The notes below the pieces were generated by a model. The model was not told the DNA's origin, did no database searches, and saw only the letters and a program-made list of their open reading frames with translations. Made by a program: the position numbers and the translations under genes. A DNA stretch of 30,269 nucleotides, from positions 1-30,269 of the forward strand of contig DCHL01000129.1 in the NCBI GenBank assembly GCA_002317595.1, in the 5' to 3' direction. The DNA is from Lachnospiraceae bacterium UBA1753. Lineage in GTDB: Bacteria > Bacillota > Clostridia > Lachnospirales > Lachnospiraceae. Below, one piece after another: positions 7,901 to 14,407 of this stretch. How positions within the stretch are numbered: position 1 is the first letter of the stretch; every line of letters starts with the position of its first letter.

Positions 7901-8447
7901 AGGTCTTGACAACGAGGAGCTTGTTTCAGGAAGTATTGACGGCGGAGCAGACAACTACGTCATCAAGATTTCAAGAAATGATGAGACTACTGCAGAGTTT
8001 GAGTCTGCACTTATGGATCGGTTCGGAAGCCTTGACAATCTGAGATACTATCCGATGGATATCTCGCTCTATGATTCGACAGGTACTAACAAGATTGAAG
8101 ACCCTGAGGGTGTATCAGTCACAATTACAATACCTATTCCCGAGGAGCTTGCTCTTTATGGTGGTAACAACCATGCGGCAGCTGTAAAGGATGGAGAACT
8201 TGAGGAACTCGGCACGAGATTCTCTGCAATCGATGGAACGCCCTGTGTGACATTCACGGCGAACCATTTCTCACCCTATGGTCTGTATGTTGATGTTACC
8301 AATCTGACGGCTGGGGATAGTCTTGATTCCTCACCTAAGACTGGTGATCCCATCAGTCCTAAGTGGTTCCTCGTTGTAGGACTTGCTGCACTTTCTATCT
8401 TCCTGTTTATGAAGAAGGACCCAGTTCCAACAGCTAAACCTGCATAA
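4956..8447 (+). CDS. Cell-wall-anchored BspA-like LRR surface protein with SPKTG signal
   Basis: A 1163-residue secreted protein. Residues 1-12 are very basic, followed by a hydrophobic core (about 20-36) and a probable cleavage site near GQAASA. Residues of about 130-480 and 505-860 carry many LRR_5 (BspA/Treponema-type) repeats of the form AFxxCxxLxxVxLPxxVxxIG. A Ser/Lys-rich spacer spans 885-953. It is followed by a compact domain of about 120 residues and the sorting signal SPKTGD (from 1126) with a hydrophobic stretch and the short charged segment KKD. The last part should be cut by the upstream sortase. BspA-like LRR proteins often mediate adhesion, but the ligand here is unknown. The ATG at 4956 is preceded by AGGAGC; an in-frame TTG at 4938 lies upstream of that site and is less likely. 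Confidence 0.93.
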   Translation: MAKKRKKKGSRRLTGAARKTVAALLMVTALIVAAIPGQAASAEQFNGSSGHIGGTDGDDTYPGHYKYNSQSFYKDDGLVYKVQSGTLTSVDLRDDYDKENWENVTKTSTSIIHISPSENSTSEFRYSSSEFRGYERDYKAVASKGNVESISLPTIFDGLKAAITGINAGVFDEFSSLTSVDLADSVSSIPKNCFANDVALQSVTGTGAVKTIGEAAFEGLDNFRNFGDTSSLTSIGKDAFKNSGISSFTFPNTLSATGIGVSAFEGSGITSVSIPEGGLKTIQTKAFKDCGSLSSVNLGGKIETIGANAFENCTNLGSISGIDSVKTIEGAAFKNSGLTSFAFPKELKTFKNTEVFSGCEQLSSVTFPEEVKFSSFPSDTFKGCRKLKEINIPEGITSMKESAFSDCTGLETVYLPESLDALSSRQFEDSSNLTKLYVYNKKMNMPAYNSFASDELHIYGYEGSTAEEFANDWNISFVRLDDNAVELDYYTVDDNGVIIYADLPRLTASSTIIDIPSKVDGRTVTGIAAGVFQDNGDITEVVIPSTVKNIAPSAFRNCGRLKVVRFESDETNFGTGAFAGTHSDLILHGKISEESEPFNCAMDQGLVFQDDDYGIVVEKDKTTGLNTLIAYDENSDTLIVPTGVETFGEKGNGTASGTSLFDGNKNLENVQILGAIELKDHQFKNCSNLKSVYLPGTLGTIGKAPFYGCSSLSHVDFDGTNKKFTCSDGVIYELTGSERTAIVESLPGYTGNNKFTIPSTVTSLYEEAFASPQNIGTVYFSNGVTTIPDSCFADSEIPEVYLTNAVHAICAKAFADSDGVKPYLQSIHIPNPSTVIYDSATDGVIGLTVYGEKGSTAEYYADVNEYRQYKFVEESGEHPSPDPGSSSSEYSSSSSSGSSASSSSKSSSGKSSSKKSSSKKSSKKSSSKKSSSKKSSSKSSSKSSSTSSSTTQSDVVTTSGTVATNNSAAGTAGNAAVDASDSGLDNEELVSGSIDGGADNYVIKISRNDETTAEFESALMDRFGSLDNLRYYPMDISLYDSTGTNKIEDPEGVSVTITIPIPEELALYGGNNHAAAVKDGELEELGTRFSAIDGTPCVTFTANHFSPYGLYVDVTNLTAGDSLDSSPKTGDPISPKWFLVVGLAALSIFLFMKKDPVPTAKPA
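7608..7814 (+). repeat. Ser/Lys-rich coding repeat (wall-spanning spacer)
   Basis: This tract encodes about 69 residues, almost all Ser and Lys, with repeated SSSKK-type units from degenerate 12-15 base repeats such as AGCAAGAAGTC. The codons for serine alternate (TCA, TCT, TCG, AGC, AGT), so the protein repeat is more regular than the DNA. It resembles the low-complexity spacers that carry surface proteins through peptidoglycan, but its strong positive charge is notable. Confidence 0.85.
8331..8444 (+). other. C-terminal cell-wall sorting signal (SPKTG)
   Basis: The last 38 residues of the LRR protein consist of SPKTGD, a polar link, a hydrophobic segment (WFLVVGLAALSIFLFM) and the charged residues KKD followed by a short tail. 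This is the standard three-part sorting signal with SPKTG in place of LPXTG. Cleavage is expected between Thr and Gly. Confidence 0.85.
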
Positions 8448-8467
8448 TTATTGATAGTAGTTTGCTT

Positions 8468-9562
8468 ATGAAAAAATGGATAAAGGCGACTCTCGCGGGA
8501 GTCGCCCTTCTTTCAATTTTAATACTTGCGTGTATTCCAGGGGCGATTGCCAGGGCAAAGAGTGTGTCTGACTTTGTAGCCAATGGCACTGTTCTACGCT
8601 CGTATAAGGGCACTGGAGATACCTGCGTCATCCCCTCCGACATTACAGAGATTGGTCCGGAGGCTTTCAGAGAGTGCTCGCTCAAATCCATAACAATTCC
8701 TGATACTGTAAAAAAAATAGATAAGATGGCTTTCTACGGCTGCAAGAAGCTTGAGAGAGTTGCAATTGAAGAAGGCGTTGCATATATAGGTGTCAGTGCC
8801 TTTGCATCCTGCCCTAAGCTTACCAGCGTGATGATTCCAGCCTCGGTTACTGATATTTGTGCAGGCGCCTTTTCAGGATGCACATCGCTTTCGTCAGTTG
8901 AGATTGCCTCTGGCAATAAGAATTATTTTTACAACGATGGAGTTCTCTACAACAAGGCGTCGACGGAACTGGTACAATACCTTCCCGGCCGCCGTTCGAC
9001 TACCTATGAGATACCATTCACCGTTAAGAGGATTGATAGGTATGCATTTTGGGGCGCATCGCTGCTTACGGATGTGAGGCTTTCCAACAATGTAAAGGAA
9101 ATTCCTGACCATGCTTTCTCAAATTGCACGGGCCTTACACATGTATACCTTCCTGAGAGTGTTAAAAGGATAGGGGCGTATGGGTTCTCTGACTGCGTGA
9201 ACCTCACCTATGTCGCGATGGAGAGTAGTGATGTCAAGATTTCTGAGACGGCCTTTAGTGGATGCGGTGAAAACCTGAAGACTGACAATGGAGTGACAGA
9301 GGAGTCTGCAAGGGAATCCTCTGGATACAATCTGATTAGTCCATCTGGTTCTGATAGTGCTGATGGCGCAGAAGGCGACGATGGCGTATCTGAAGACGGA
9401 AATAGTTCAGACAGCGGTGGTGCAAAAAAGGAGCAGAAACCGCATCAGAAGACTTTCACGGTTAAGACGGTTCTGCCATCGGAGATTGATACGGGTGGCG
9501 AGGATGTTGTCGGTGCAGGACGTATTTCAGGCGGAGAGGCACTGATTATCCCTAAAAAATAG
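8468..9562 (+). CDS. Secreted BspA-like LRR protein without sorting signal
   Basis: A 364-residue protein. The N-terminus (MKKWIKATLAGVALLSILIL) is a signal sequence. Either signal peptidase I cuts near AIARA, or the protein is lipidated at Cys22 in the lipobox-like LILAC. Residues of about 35-275 contain LRR_5 repeats such as AFYGCKKLERVAI and AFSGCTSLSSVEI, clearly related to the larger protein upstream. Both also share a DGV-Y...LPG segment. The tail (about 280-330) is acidic and Ser/Gly-rich. The last 40 residues hold no LPXTG-like motif or membrane helix, so it is secreted, lipid-anchored or held non-covalently. It starts 20 bases after the upstream stop at ATG 8468, with no clear ribosome site, suggesting translational coupling. 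A terminator overlaps its stop codon. Confidence 0.85.
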   Translation: MKKWIKATLAGVALLSILILACIPGAIARAKSVSDFVANGTVLRSYKGTGDTCVIPSDITEIGPEAFRECSLKSITIPDTVKKIDKMAFYGCKKLERVAIEEGVAYIGVSAFASCPKLTSVMIPASVTDICAGAFSGCTSLSSVEIASGNKNYFYNDGVLYNKASTELVQYLPGRRSTTYEIPFTVKRIDRYAFWGASLLTDVRLSNNVKEIPDHAFSNCTGLTHVYLPESVKRIGAYGFSDCVNLTYVAMESSDVKISETAFSGCGENLKTDNGVTEESARESSGYNLISPSGSDSADGAEGDDGVSEDGNSSDSGGAKKEQKPHQKTFTVKTVLPSEIDTGGEDVVGAGRISGGEALIIPKK

Positions 9563-9582
9563 TAGGGATTTTGCTTTTCTTT
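9548..9582 (+). terminator. Probable terminator of the sortase/LRR operon
   Basis: ATCCCTA (9548-9554) pairs with TAGGGAT (9563-9569) around an 8-base A-rich loop, followed by a T-rich tail (TTTTGCTTTTCTTT). The hairpin includes the last codons and stop of the second LRR gene. The stem is short and the U-tract interrupted, so moderate efficiency is expected. Confidence 0.6.
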
Positions 9583-9635
9583 GAAGGTAGTTGCATTTTT
9601 CTATTTTATGAAAGCAGTTGTATTTAACTTTTGTG

Positions 9636-9664
9636 TTGACATGTTTTGTTTTGTTGTATACAAT
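9636..9664 (+). promoter_or_regulatory. Promoter of gntR-icd
   Basis: TTGACA (9636-9641, perfect) and TACAAT (9659-9664, five of six) are 17 bases apart. The inferred start near 9671 gives a leader of about 85 bases containing a hairpin with a T-run. The palindrome TTGTATACAA overlaps the -10 box. Confidence 0.75.
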
Positions 9665-9670
9665 TATACA
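9654..9670. promoter_or_regulatory. Palindromic operator, probable GntR/FCD site
   Basis: TTGTATACAA (9654-9663) is a perfect 10-base palindrome with the GT...AC core seen in FadR/FCD-type GntR operators. It overlaps the promoter -10 box. A second symmetry, TGTATA-CAAT-TATACA (9655-9670), shares its left arm. Autorepression by the GntR protein encoded 90 bases downstream is the simplest reading and is inference. Confidence 0.55.
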
Positions 9671-9694
9671 GAAGTTAGCATTAGATTATTGGCG

Positions 9695-9725
9695 ATGGTG
9701 TCTGGCAACAGGCACCATGTTTTTT
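9695..9725 (+). terminator. Terminator-like hairpin in the gntR leader
   Basis: ATGGTGTCTG (9695-9704) pairs with CAGGCACCAT (9709-9718, one G-T pair) around a GCAA tetraloop. A G and six T residues follow (9720-9725). It sits between the predicted start of transcription and the gntR ribosome site, so it could attenuate gntR-icd or act as a second stop for the LRR operon. Confidence 0.75.
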
Positions 9726-9756
9726 GTGAGAAGGATATCTTTATTGGAGAGGTAAT

Positions 9757-10440
9757 ATGCAGAGAGAATCGGATGATAAGTATTCATTAAGAGGAAGAGT
9801 GTTTACTCAGCTCAGACAGGATATCATTGAGGGAAAGTTCAAGAATGGGCAGGAACTTAAGGAGACAGCTATTGGTGAGCTGTATGGTGTCAGCAGGACT
9901 CCTGTAAGGGAAGCACTCAGACAGCTGGAGCTTGAAGGGCTCGTATCCATAATTCCCAATAAGGGAGCCTATGTTGATGGAATTTCAGCCAAGGATGTCA
10001 TTGATATCTATGAAATCAGGTCAAGACTTGAGGGACTGTGTGCTCGCTGGGCGACAATGAATATCACCCCGCAGCAGATGGATGAGATGGAAGAGACGGT
10101 GTATCTGTCTGACTTTCATGCCCAAAGGGGGCATATGGACAAGGTGGCAGAGCTTGATTCACAGTTTCACGAGAAGTTATTTGAGGCATCTGGTTCAAGG
10201 AGACTTGCTCTTCTTTTGACGGATTACCATATGTATGTGTCAGCTATCAGACGTATGTCAATAAACACCAATCAGAGGGGCAATGCGTCGAATGTTGAGC
10301 ACAGGATGATAGCTGAGGCTATAAGAAATAAGGAAGCTGACAGGGCTGAGGAGCTTGCTCACCAGCATATCATGAATGCGCTTAACAGTGCGCTGGAAAG
10401 CGGACTTCGCGAGATGCTTGATAAAGAGAAGAAGGAATAG
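9757..10440 (+). CDS. GntR-family regulator, FadR/FCD subfamily
   Basis: A 227-residue regulator. The N-terminal winged helix-turn-helix (about residues 10-75) holds the GntR signature LYGVSRTPVREALRQLELEGLV and the wing PNKGAYV. The C-terminal FCD domain (about 85-215) has the residues that usually bind a metal and a carboxylate effector: Asp and His in LDSQFHEKLF, His in VEHRMI and His in AHQHIMNA. FCD regulators commonly sense organic acids such as citrate, lactate or gluconate. Its neighbour icd, 57 bases downstream with no evident promoter of its own, makes a TCA-type metabolite such as citrate or isocitrate a reasonable guess for the effector. The start ATG 9757 follows GGAGAGG. A self-operator overlaps its promoter. 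Confidence 0.9.
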   Translation: MQRESDDKYSLRGRVFTQLRQDIIEGKFKNGQELKETAIGELYGVSRTPVREALRQLELEGLVSIIPNKGAYVDGISAKDVIDIYEIRSRLEGLCARWATMNITPQQMDEMEETVYLSDFHAQRGHMDKVAELDSQFHEKLFEASGSRRLALLLTDYHMYVSAIRRMSINTNQRGNASNVEHRMIAEAIRNKEADRAEELAHQHIMNALNSALESGLREMLDKEKKE

Positions 10441-10497
10441 TAAAAAGAGAATAATAAGTTGCTTAAGGATTAATAATTAGTAAAGGAGATTACTGTT

Positions 10498-11706
10498 ATG
10501 GATAAGATTGTAATGAAAACACCTCTTGTTGAGATGGATGGAGATGAGATGACCAGAATTCTCTGGCAGTACATCAAGGACGAACTCCTGCTCCCCTTCA
10601 TCGACCTTAAGACTGAGTATTACGATCTTGGCCTTGTCTGCAGAAATGAGACAAAGGATCAGGTTACTGTGGATTCAGCTAATGCGACAATGAAGTATGG
10701 TGTTGCAGTTAAGTGTGCAACCATCACTCCTAATGCTGCCCGTGTTAAGGAGTATGACCTTGACGAGATGTGGAAGAGTCCCAATGGTACAATAAGAGCA
10801 ATGCTTGATGGTACTGTTTTCCGTGCTCCCATTCAGGTTAAGGGTATCAACCCTTGTGTAAAGAACTGGGTTAAGCCTATCACACTTGCAAGACATGCCT
10901 ATGGAGATGTGTACAAGAATACAGAGATGAAGATTCCTGGACCTGGAAAGGCTGAGCTTGTATTCACAGATGAGAACGGAGTTGAGCACAGGGAGCTTAT
11001 CCATCAGTTCACAGCACCTGGAATCATTCAGGGAATGCATAATACAGACAAATCAATTTCAAGCTTTGCAAGATGCTGCTTTACATATGCAATCGACACT
11101 AAGCAGAGCATCTGGTTTGCTACAAAGGATACTATTTCAAAGAAGTATGACCACACCTTCAAGGATATCTTCCAGGAGATATTTGATGCTGAGTTCAAAG
11201 AGAAGTTTGATGAGCTTGGAATTGAATATTTTTACACACTTATCGATGATGCCGTTGCACGTGTAATGAAGGCGAAGGGTGGATTCATCTGGGCATGTAA
11301 GAATTATGATGGAGATGTAATGTCTGATATGGTTTCATCTGCATGTGGTTCGCTTGCAATGATGACATCAGTTCTTGTATCACCTTCCGGTGTATACGAG
11401 TATGAGGCTGCTCATGGAACGGTTCAGAGACATTACTATAAACACCTTAACGGTGAAGAGACATCGACTAACTCAGTAGCTACAATCTTTGCATGGACCG
11501 GAGCCCTCAGAAAGAGAGGAGAGCTCGATGAGATTCCTGAGCTTGTTAAGTTCGCTGATGCTCTTGAGAAGGCTACACTTGGAACTATCGAGTCAGGAAG
11601 AATGACAAAGGACCTTGCTCTTATCACAGATCTTGAGAATGTCACAGTACTTAATTCACTTGACTTTATCAAGGAAATCAGAAAGGACCTTGAAGCACTT
11701 CTGTAG
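10498..11706 (+). CDS. icd: NADP-dependent isocitrate dehydrogenase, eukaryotic-type (subfamily II)
   Basis: A 402-residue homodimeric-type enzyme converting isocitrate to 2-oxoglutarate with reduction of NADP, supplying glutamate carbon and NADPH. It resembles animal cytosolic IDH1 more than the E. coli type. Substrate residues lie in SPNGTIRAMLDGTVFRAPI and in LARHAYGD (the position of human Arg132). The catalytic Lys is probably in YTLIDD-AVARVMKAKGGF, and the metal aspartates lie in IDDAV and CKNYDGDVMSD. HGTVQRHY near residue 305 carries the Arg-His pair associated with NADP preference. A strong AAAGGAG precedes ATG 10498. No citrate synthase or aconitase gene is next to it. It is probably co-transcribed with gntR. 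Its terminator lies within the convergent ABC-F gene. Confidence 0.95.
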   Translation: MDKIVMKTPLVEMDGDEMTRILWQYIKDELLLPFIDLKTEYYDLGLVCRNETKDQVTVDSANATMKYGVAVKCATITPNAARVKEYDLDEMWKSPNGTIRAMLDGTVFRAPIQVKGINPCVKNWVKPITLARHAYGDVYKNTEMKIPGPGKAELVFTDENGVEHRELIHQFTAPGIIQGMHNTDKSISSFARCCFTYAIDTKQSIWFATKDTISKKYDHTFKDIFQEIFDAEFKEKFDELGIEYFYTLIDDAVARVMKAKGGFIWACKNYDGDVMSDMVSSACGSLAMMTSVLVSPSGVYEYEAAHGTVQRHYYKHLNGEETSTNSVATIFAWTGALRKRGELDEIPELVKFADALEKATLGTIESGRMTKDLALITDLENVTVLNSLDFIKEIRKDLEALL

Positions 11707-11746
11707 AGATAACCACATACAAGTGTCAAGGCCCTGTAAGTCAATA

Positions 11747-13669
11747 TTATAATTGTTCAGAAATCGTCTCCCAGAGTTCCATGAGCTCTTCGAGACGATT
11801 GTTTTTTTCGCTGGCTTCAATGGAAAGCTTGTTGAGACGCCCAGCGTCAGTTGCCACATCCGGGTCCGCCATCTCGGTATCGATCTCGGCGAGCCGCTCC
11901 TCGATGGAGGCAATCTCTTTCTCGCATTTAGCGAGGTCTGATTCCAATTTTTTCACACGGGCTTTTTCTGCCTTCTGGGCCTGATAGTCAAGCTTACTCT
12001 CAGAAGGAGCAACTTCGGCACTTGTCTGCGGCAATTCACCTGTAGGAGAGAGGCTCTTTAGTATATCCTCACGCTTCTCCTGATAGTAGTCATAATCGCC
12101 CACACAGTTTGTGAGCTGGCAGTCAACGAGTTCCTGTATTCTTGTGCAGGTCCTGTTGACAAAATATCGGTCGTGACTAACATACAGAACGGTTCCCGTG
12201 TAGGAGATGAGTGCGTTCTCGAGAATTTCCTTTGAGGTGATGTCAAGATGGTTTGTGGGCTCATCGAGAATCAGGAAGTTCGCCTTGCTGAGCATCAGCT
12301 TGGCAAGTGATAGTCTGCCACGTTCACCGCCTGAAAGGTCGCGTACATACTTGAACACATCGTCTCCAGTGAAAAGAAATGCAGCAAGAGTGTTTCTTAT
12401 CTTGGTATTGTCAAGGTCCGGGTAGGCATCGGAAATTTCATCAAACAGAGTCTTGTCGGGATGAAGAACCTGATGGTCCTGATCGTAATATCCGACATGA
12501 ACCTTGGCGCCGAGCGTAATAGTGCCGCTGTCTGCAGGGAGCAGTTCATTAATTATCTTTAGGATCGTGGTCTTGCCTGTTCCATTCTTTCCGATGAGAG
12601 CCACACGTTCGCCGCGCTTTATTTCCATCGAAAGGTCGTTAAAGAGTACCTGGCTTCCATAGGATTTAGAGAGCTCGCTTATGGTAAGGACATCGTTTCC
12701 TGATTCGATGGAGGGAGTTATTTTTATCTTCATGGAATCATTGAGCTCCTGAGGCTTTTCGAGACGCTCGACCTTATCGAGCATCTTCTCACGGCTTTCG
12801 GCCCTCTTTATTGATTTTTCTCTGTTAAAGGATTTGAGCTTTTCAATGACCGCCTCCTGATGGGCAATCTCAGCCTGCTGCTTGAGGTAGAGGCGCAACT
12901 CCTCCTCGCGCCTGAAGGCCTTTTTCTTAGCGTAATCAGAATAGTTGCCCCTGTAGACATCACAGTGGGTACGCTCGATTTCCACAACCTTGGTGACGAT
13001 GCGGTCAAGGAAATATCTGTCGTGGGCTACTATGATTACAGCTCCCTGATAGTTTCGAAGATATCCCTCGAGCCATGTGATTGAATCAATGTCAAGGTGG
13101 TTGGTTGGCTCATCGAGCATAATGAGGTCGGGCTTTGTCAGAAGAAGCTTTGAGAGGGCAACCCTTGTTTTCTGACCACCCGAGAGTGCGGAGATACTCT
13201 TTCCAAATTCGCTCTCCTCAAAACCAAGACCTTTGAGCACACCGGTCACTTCTGAAACAAGGGCATATCCGTTGAGATCCTCAAATCTGTGGTTGAGTCT
13301 TTCGTACCTGTCCATGATGGTAGAGAGTTCATCACCCTCTGTGTGCTTCATGGATTCCTCAAGCTGCTTCATTTCGTCCCAGATGACATTGACCTCATCC
13401 TTTGCAGACATTACCTCTTCATATATTGTGTTTGTTCCTTTGACAGCCTCCTGCTGTGAGAGGTATCCGAGGGTCATGCCTTTCTGGAGCGTGACCTCGC
13501 CGCTGTCTGATGACAATTCTCCCGTGATTATTTTTAACAGAGTACTTTTTCCTGCTCCGTTGATTCCTACTATTGCGACCTTTTCGCCTTCCTCGACGTG
13601 GAAGGATACACCCGATAGAACAGGGTCCGCCACAAAGGTCTTGCTTATGTTATTGCACTGTAAAAGCAT
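11747..13669 (-). CDS. ABC-F family ATPase (YdiF-like)
   Basis: A 640-residue cytoplasmic protein with two ABC ATPase domains and no membrane segment, the mark of ABC-F translation factors and antibiotic-resistance proteins that act on the ribosome. Domain 1 has Walker A GINGAGKST (35-43), signature LSGGQKTRVALS and Walker B LIMLDEPTNHLD. Domain 2 has GKNGTGKTT, LSGGERGRLSLA and FLILDEPTNHLD. The linker between them is long and charged (EIAHQEAVIEKLKSFNREKS). The C-terminal ~100 residues form a coiled coil (KARVKKLESDLAKCEKEIA). Length and C-terminal domain match B. subtilis YdiF, whose gene also lies near rex. It is divergent from rex and convergent with icd. The start at 13669 has AGAGGA upstream. 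A housekeeping factor is likelier than a resistance determinant. Confidence 0.92.
   Translation of the reverse strand: MLLQCNNISKTFVADPVLSGVSFHVEEGEKVAIVGINGAGKSTLLKIITGELSSDSGEVTLQKGMTLGYLSQQEAVKGTNTIYEEVMSAKDEVNVIWDEMKQLEESMKHTEGDELSTIMDRYERLNHRFEDLNGYALVSEVTGVLKGLGFEESEFGKSISALSGGQKTRVALSKLLLTKPDLIMLDEPTNHLDIDSITWLEGYLRNYQGAVIIVAHDRYFLDRIVTKVVEIERTHCDVYRGNYSDYAKKKAFRREEELRLYLKQQAEIAHQEAVIEKLKSFNREKSIKRAESREKMLDKVERLEKPQELNDSMKIKITPSIESGNDVLTISELSKSYGSQVLFNDLSMEIKRGERVALIGKNGTGKTTILKIINELLPADSGTITLGAKVHVGYYDQDHQVLHPDKTLFDEISDAYPDLDNTKIRNTLAAFLFTGDDVFKYVRDLSGGERGRLSLAKLMLSKANFLILDEPTNHLDITSKEILENALISYTGTVLYVSHDRYFVNRTCTRIQELVDCQLTNCVGDYDYYQEKREDILKSLSPTGELPQTSAEVAPSESKLDYQAQKAEKARVKKLESDLAKCEKEIASIEERLAEIDTEMADPDVATDAGRLNKLSIEASEKNNRLEELMELWETISEQL
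11762..11808 (+). terminator. Terminator of icd located inside the convergent ABC-F gene
   Basis: AATCGTCTC (11762-11770) pairs perfectly with GAGACGATT (11792-11800). An inner AGAG/CTCT pairing is possible, and seven T residues follow (11802-11808). On the + strand this is a good intrinsic terminator about 55 bases after icd, although it encodes the C-terminal residues of the ABC-F protein on the other strand. Confidence 0.8.
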
Positions 13670-13682
13670 TGCATTATCCTCT

Positions 13683-13711
13683 TTGACACAAATTTAACAT
13701 TGTACTATACT
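13683..13711 (+). promoter_or_regulatory. Promoter of rex
   Basis: TTGACA (13683-13688, perfect) and TATACT (13706-13711, five of six) are 17 bases apart. A half-site resembling a Rex operator (TTAACA at 13694-13699) lies within, but no full TTGTTAA-N4-TTAACAA palindrome is present. Confidence 0.65.
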
Positions 13712-13726
13712 TAACTATGTATGCAA
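13699..13726 (-). promoter_or_regulatory. Possible promoter of the ABC-F gene
   Basis: Reading the minus strand, TTGCAT (13726-13721) and TACAAT (13704-13699) are 16 bases apart, about 30 bases before the start codon. The -35 box is weak. It overlaps the divergent rex promoter. Confidence 0.4.
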
Positions 13727-13762
13727 TATGTACTTTAACACATGAAAACGGGGGATTTCAAC

Positions 13763-14407
13763 GTGGGCAACAGGGAAATTTCTGATGCAGTCATCAGACG
13801 GCTTCCAAGATATTACAGATTCCTGGGAGAACTTAAGGACAGTGGTACGGAGAGGATTTCATCAAAGGAACTTTCTGAAATAATGAATGTCACTGCTTCT
13901 CAGATAAGACAGGACCTTAATAATTTTGGTGGCTTTGGACAACAGGGATATGGGTACAATGTGGAACTTCTCTACAAGGAGATTGGACGTATTCTGGGCC
14001 TTACCAAGATGCATAATCTTATTCTTATCGGTGCGGGCAACTTAGGACAGGCACTTGCGGGATACGTGAATTTTGAGAAGCGTGGATTCATCATGCGTGG
14101 AATATTTGATATTAACGATAAGCTCTTTGGTGAGTACATCCGCAATATTCCTATCATGTCAATCAATCAGATGGAACAGTTCATCAAGGAGAACAACATT
14201 GATATGGCAGTCATAGCCATACCAAAGAGTGCGGCAGTAGAAGTCGCCAAGAAGCTTGTTGACTGCAATATTAAGGCTATCTGGAATTTTTCTCACATTG
14301 ATCTTGATGTTCCAGCTGGCGTAGTAGTTGAAAATGTACACTTGTCAGAGAGCCTCATGAGACTTTCTTATGCGATGAATACGGAGAAGTATGGCAAAGA
14401 AAAATGA
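13763..14407 (+). CDS. rex: Redox-sensing transcriptional repressor Rex
   Basis: A 214-residue repressor that binds DNA when NAD exceeds NADH and typically controls fermentation and electron-transfer genes. The winged helix (SDAVIRRLPRYYRFL, then SSKELSEIMNVTASQIRQDLNNFGGFGQQGYGY) is the classic Rex N-terminus. The Rossmann fold follows with IGAGNLGQALAGY, and a C-terminal swapped helix (LSESLMRLSYAMN) completes it. I prefer GTG 13763 as start because GGGGGA lies 7 bases before it. An in-frame ATG at 13742 would add 7 residues but has no ribosome site. The next gene starts inside the end of rex (17 bases shared), so the two are translationally coupled. The clear promoter at 13683-13711 probably also serves the genes downstream. 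Confidence 0.95.
   Translation: MGNREISDAVIRRLPRYYRFLGELKDSGTERISSKELSEIMNVTASQIRQDLNNFGGFGQQGYGYNVELLYKEIGRILGLTKMHNLILIGAGNLGQALAGYVNFEKRGFIMRGIFDINDKLFGEYIRNIPIMSINQMEQFIKENNIDMAVIAIPKSAAVEVAKKLVDCNIKAIWNFSHIDLDVPAGVVVENVHLSESLMRLSYAMNTEKYGKEK

Noticed and set aside
7532..7954. Long minus-strand open frame with repeated LEDFL units
   Set aside because: It is the complement of the Ser/Lys-rich coding tract and has no ribosome site or homology.
9430..9562. Sorting signal at the end of the second LRR protein
   Set aside because: VLPSEIDTGG is not an LPXTG-type motif, and no hydrophobic helix or charged tail follows.
13683..13740. Rex operator for autoregulation
   Set aside because: Only half-sites such as TTAACA are present; no full TTGTTAA-N4-TTAACAA-like palindrome could be found.
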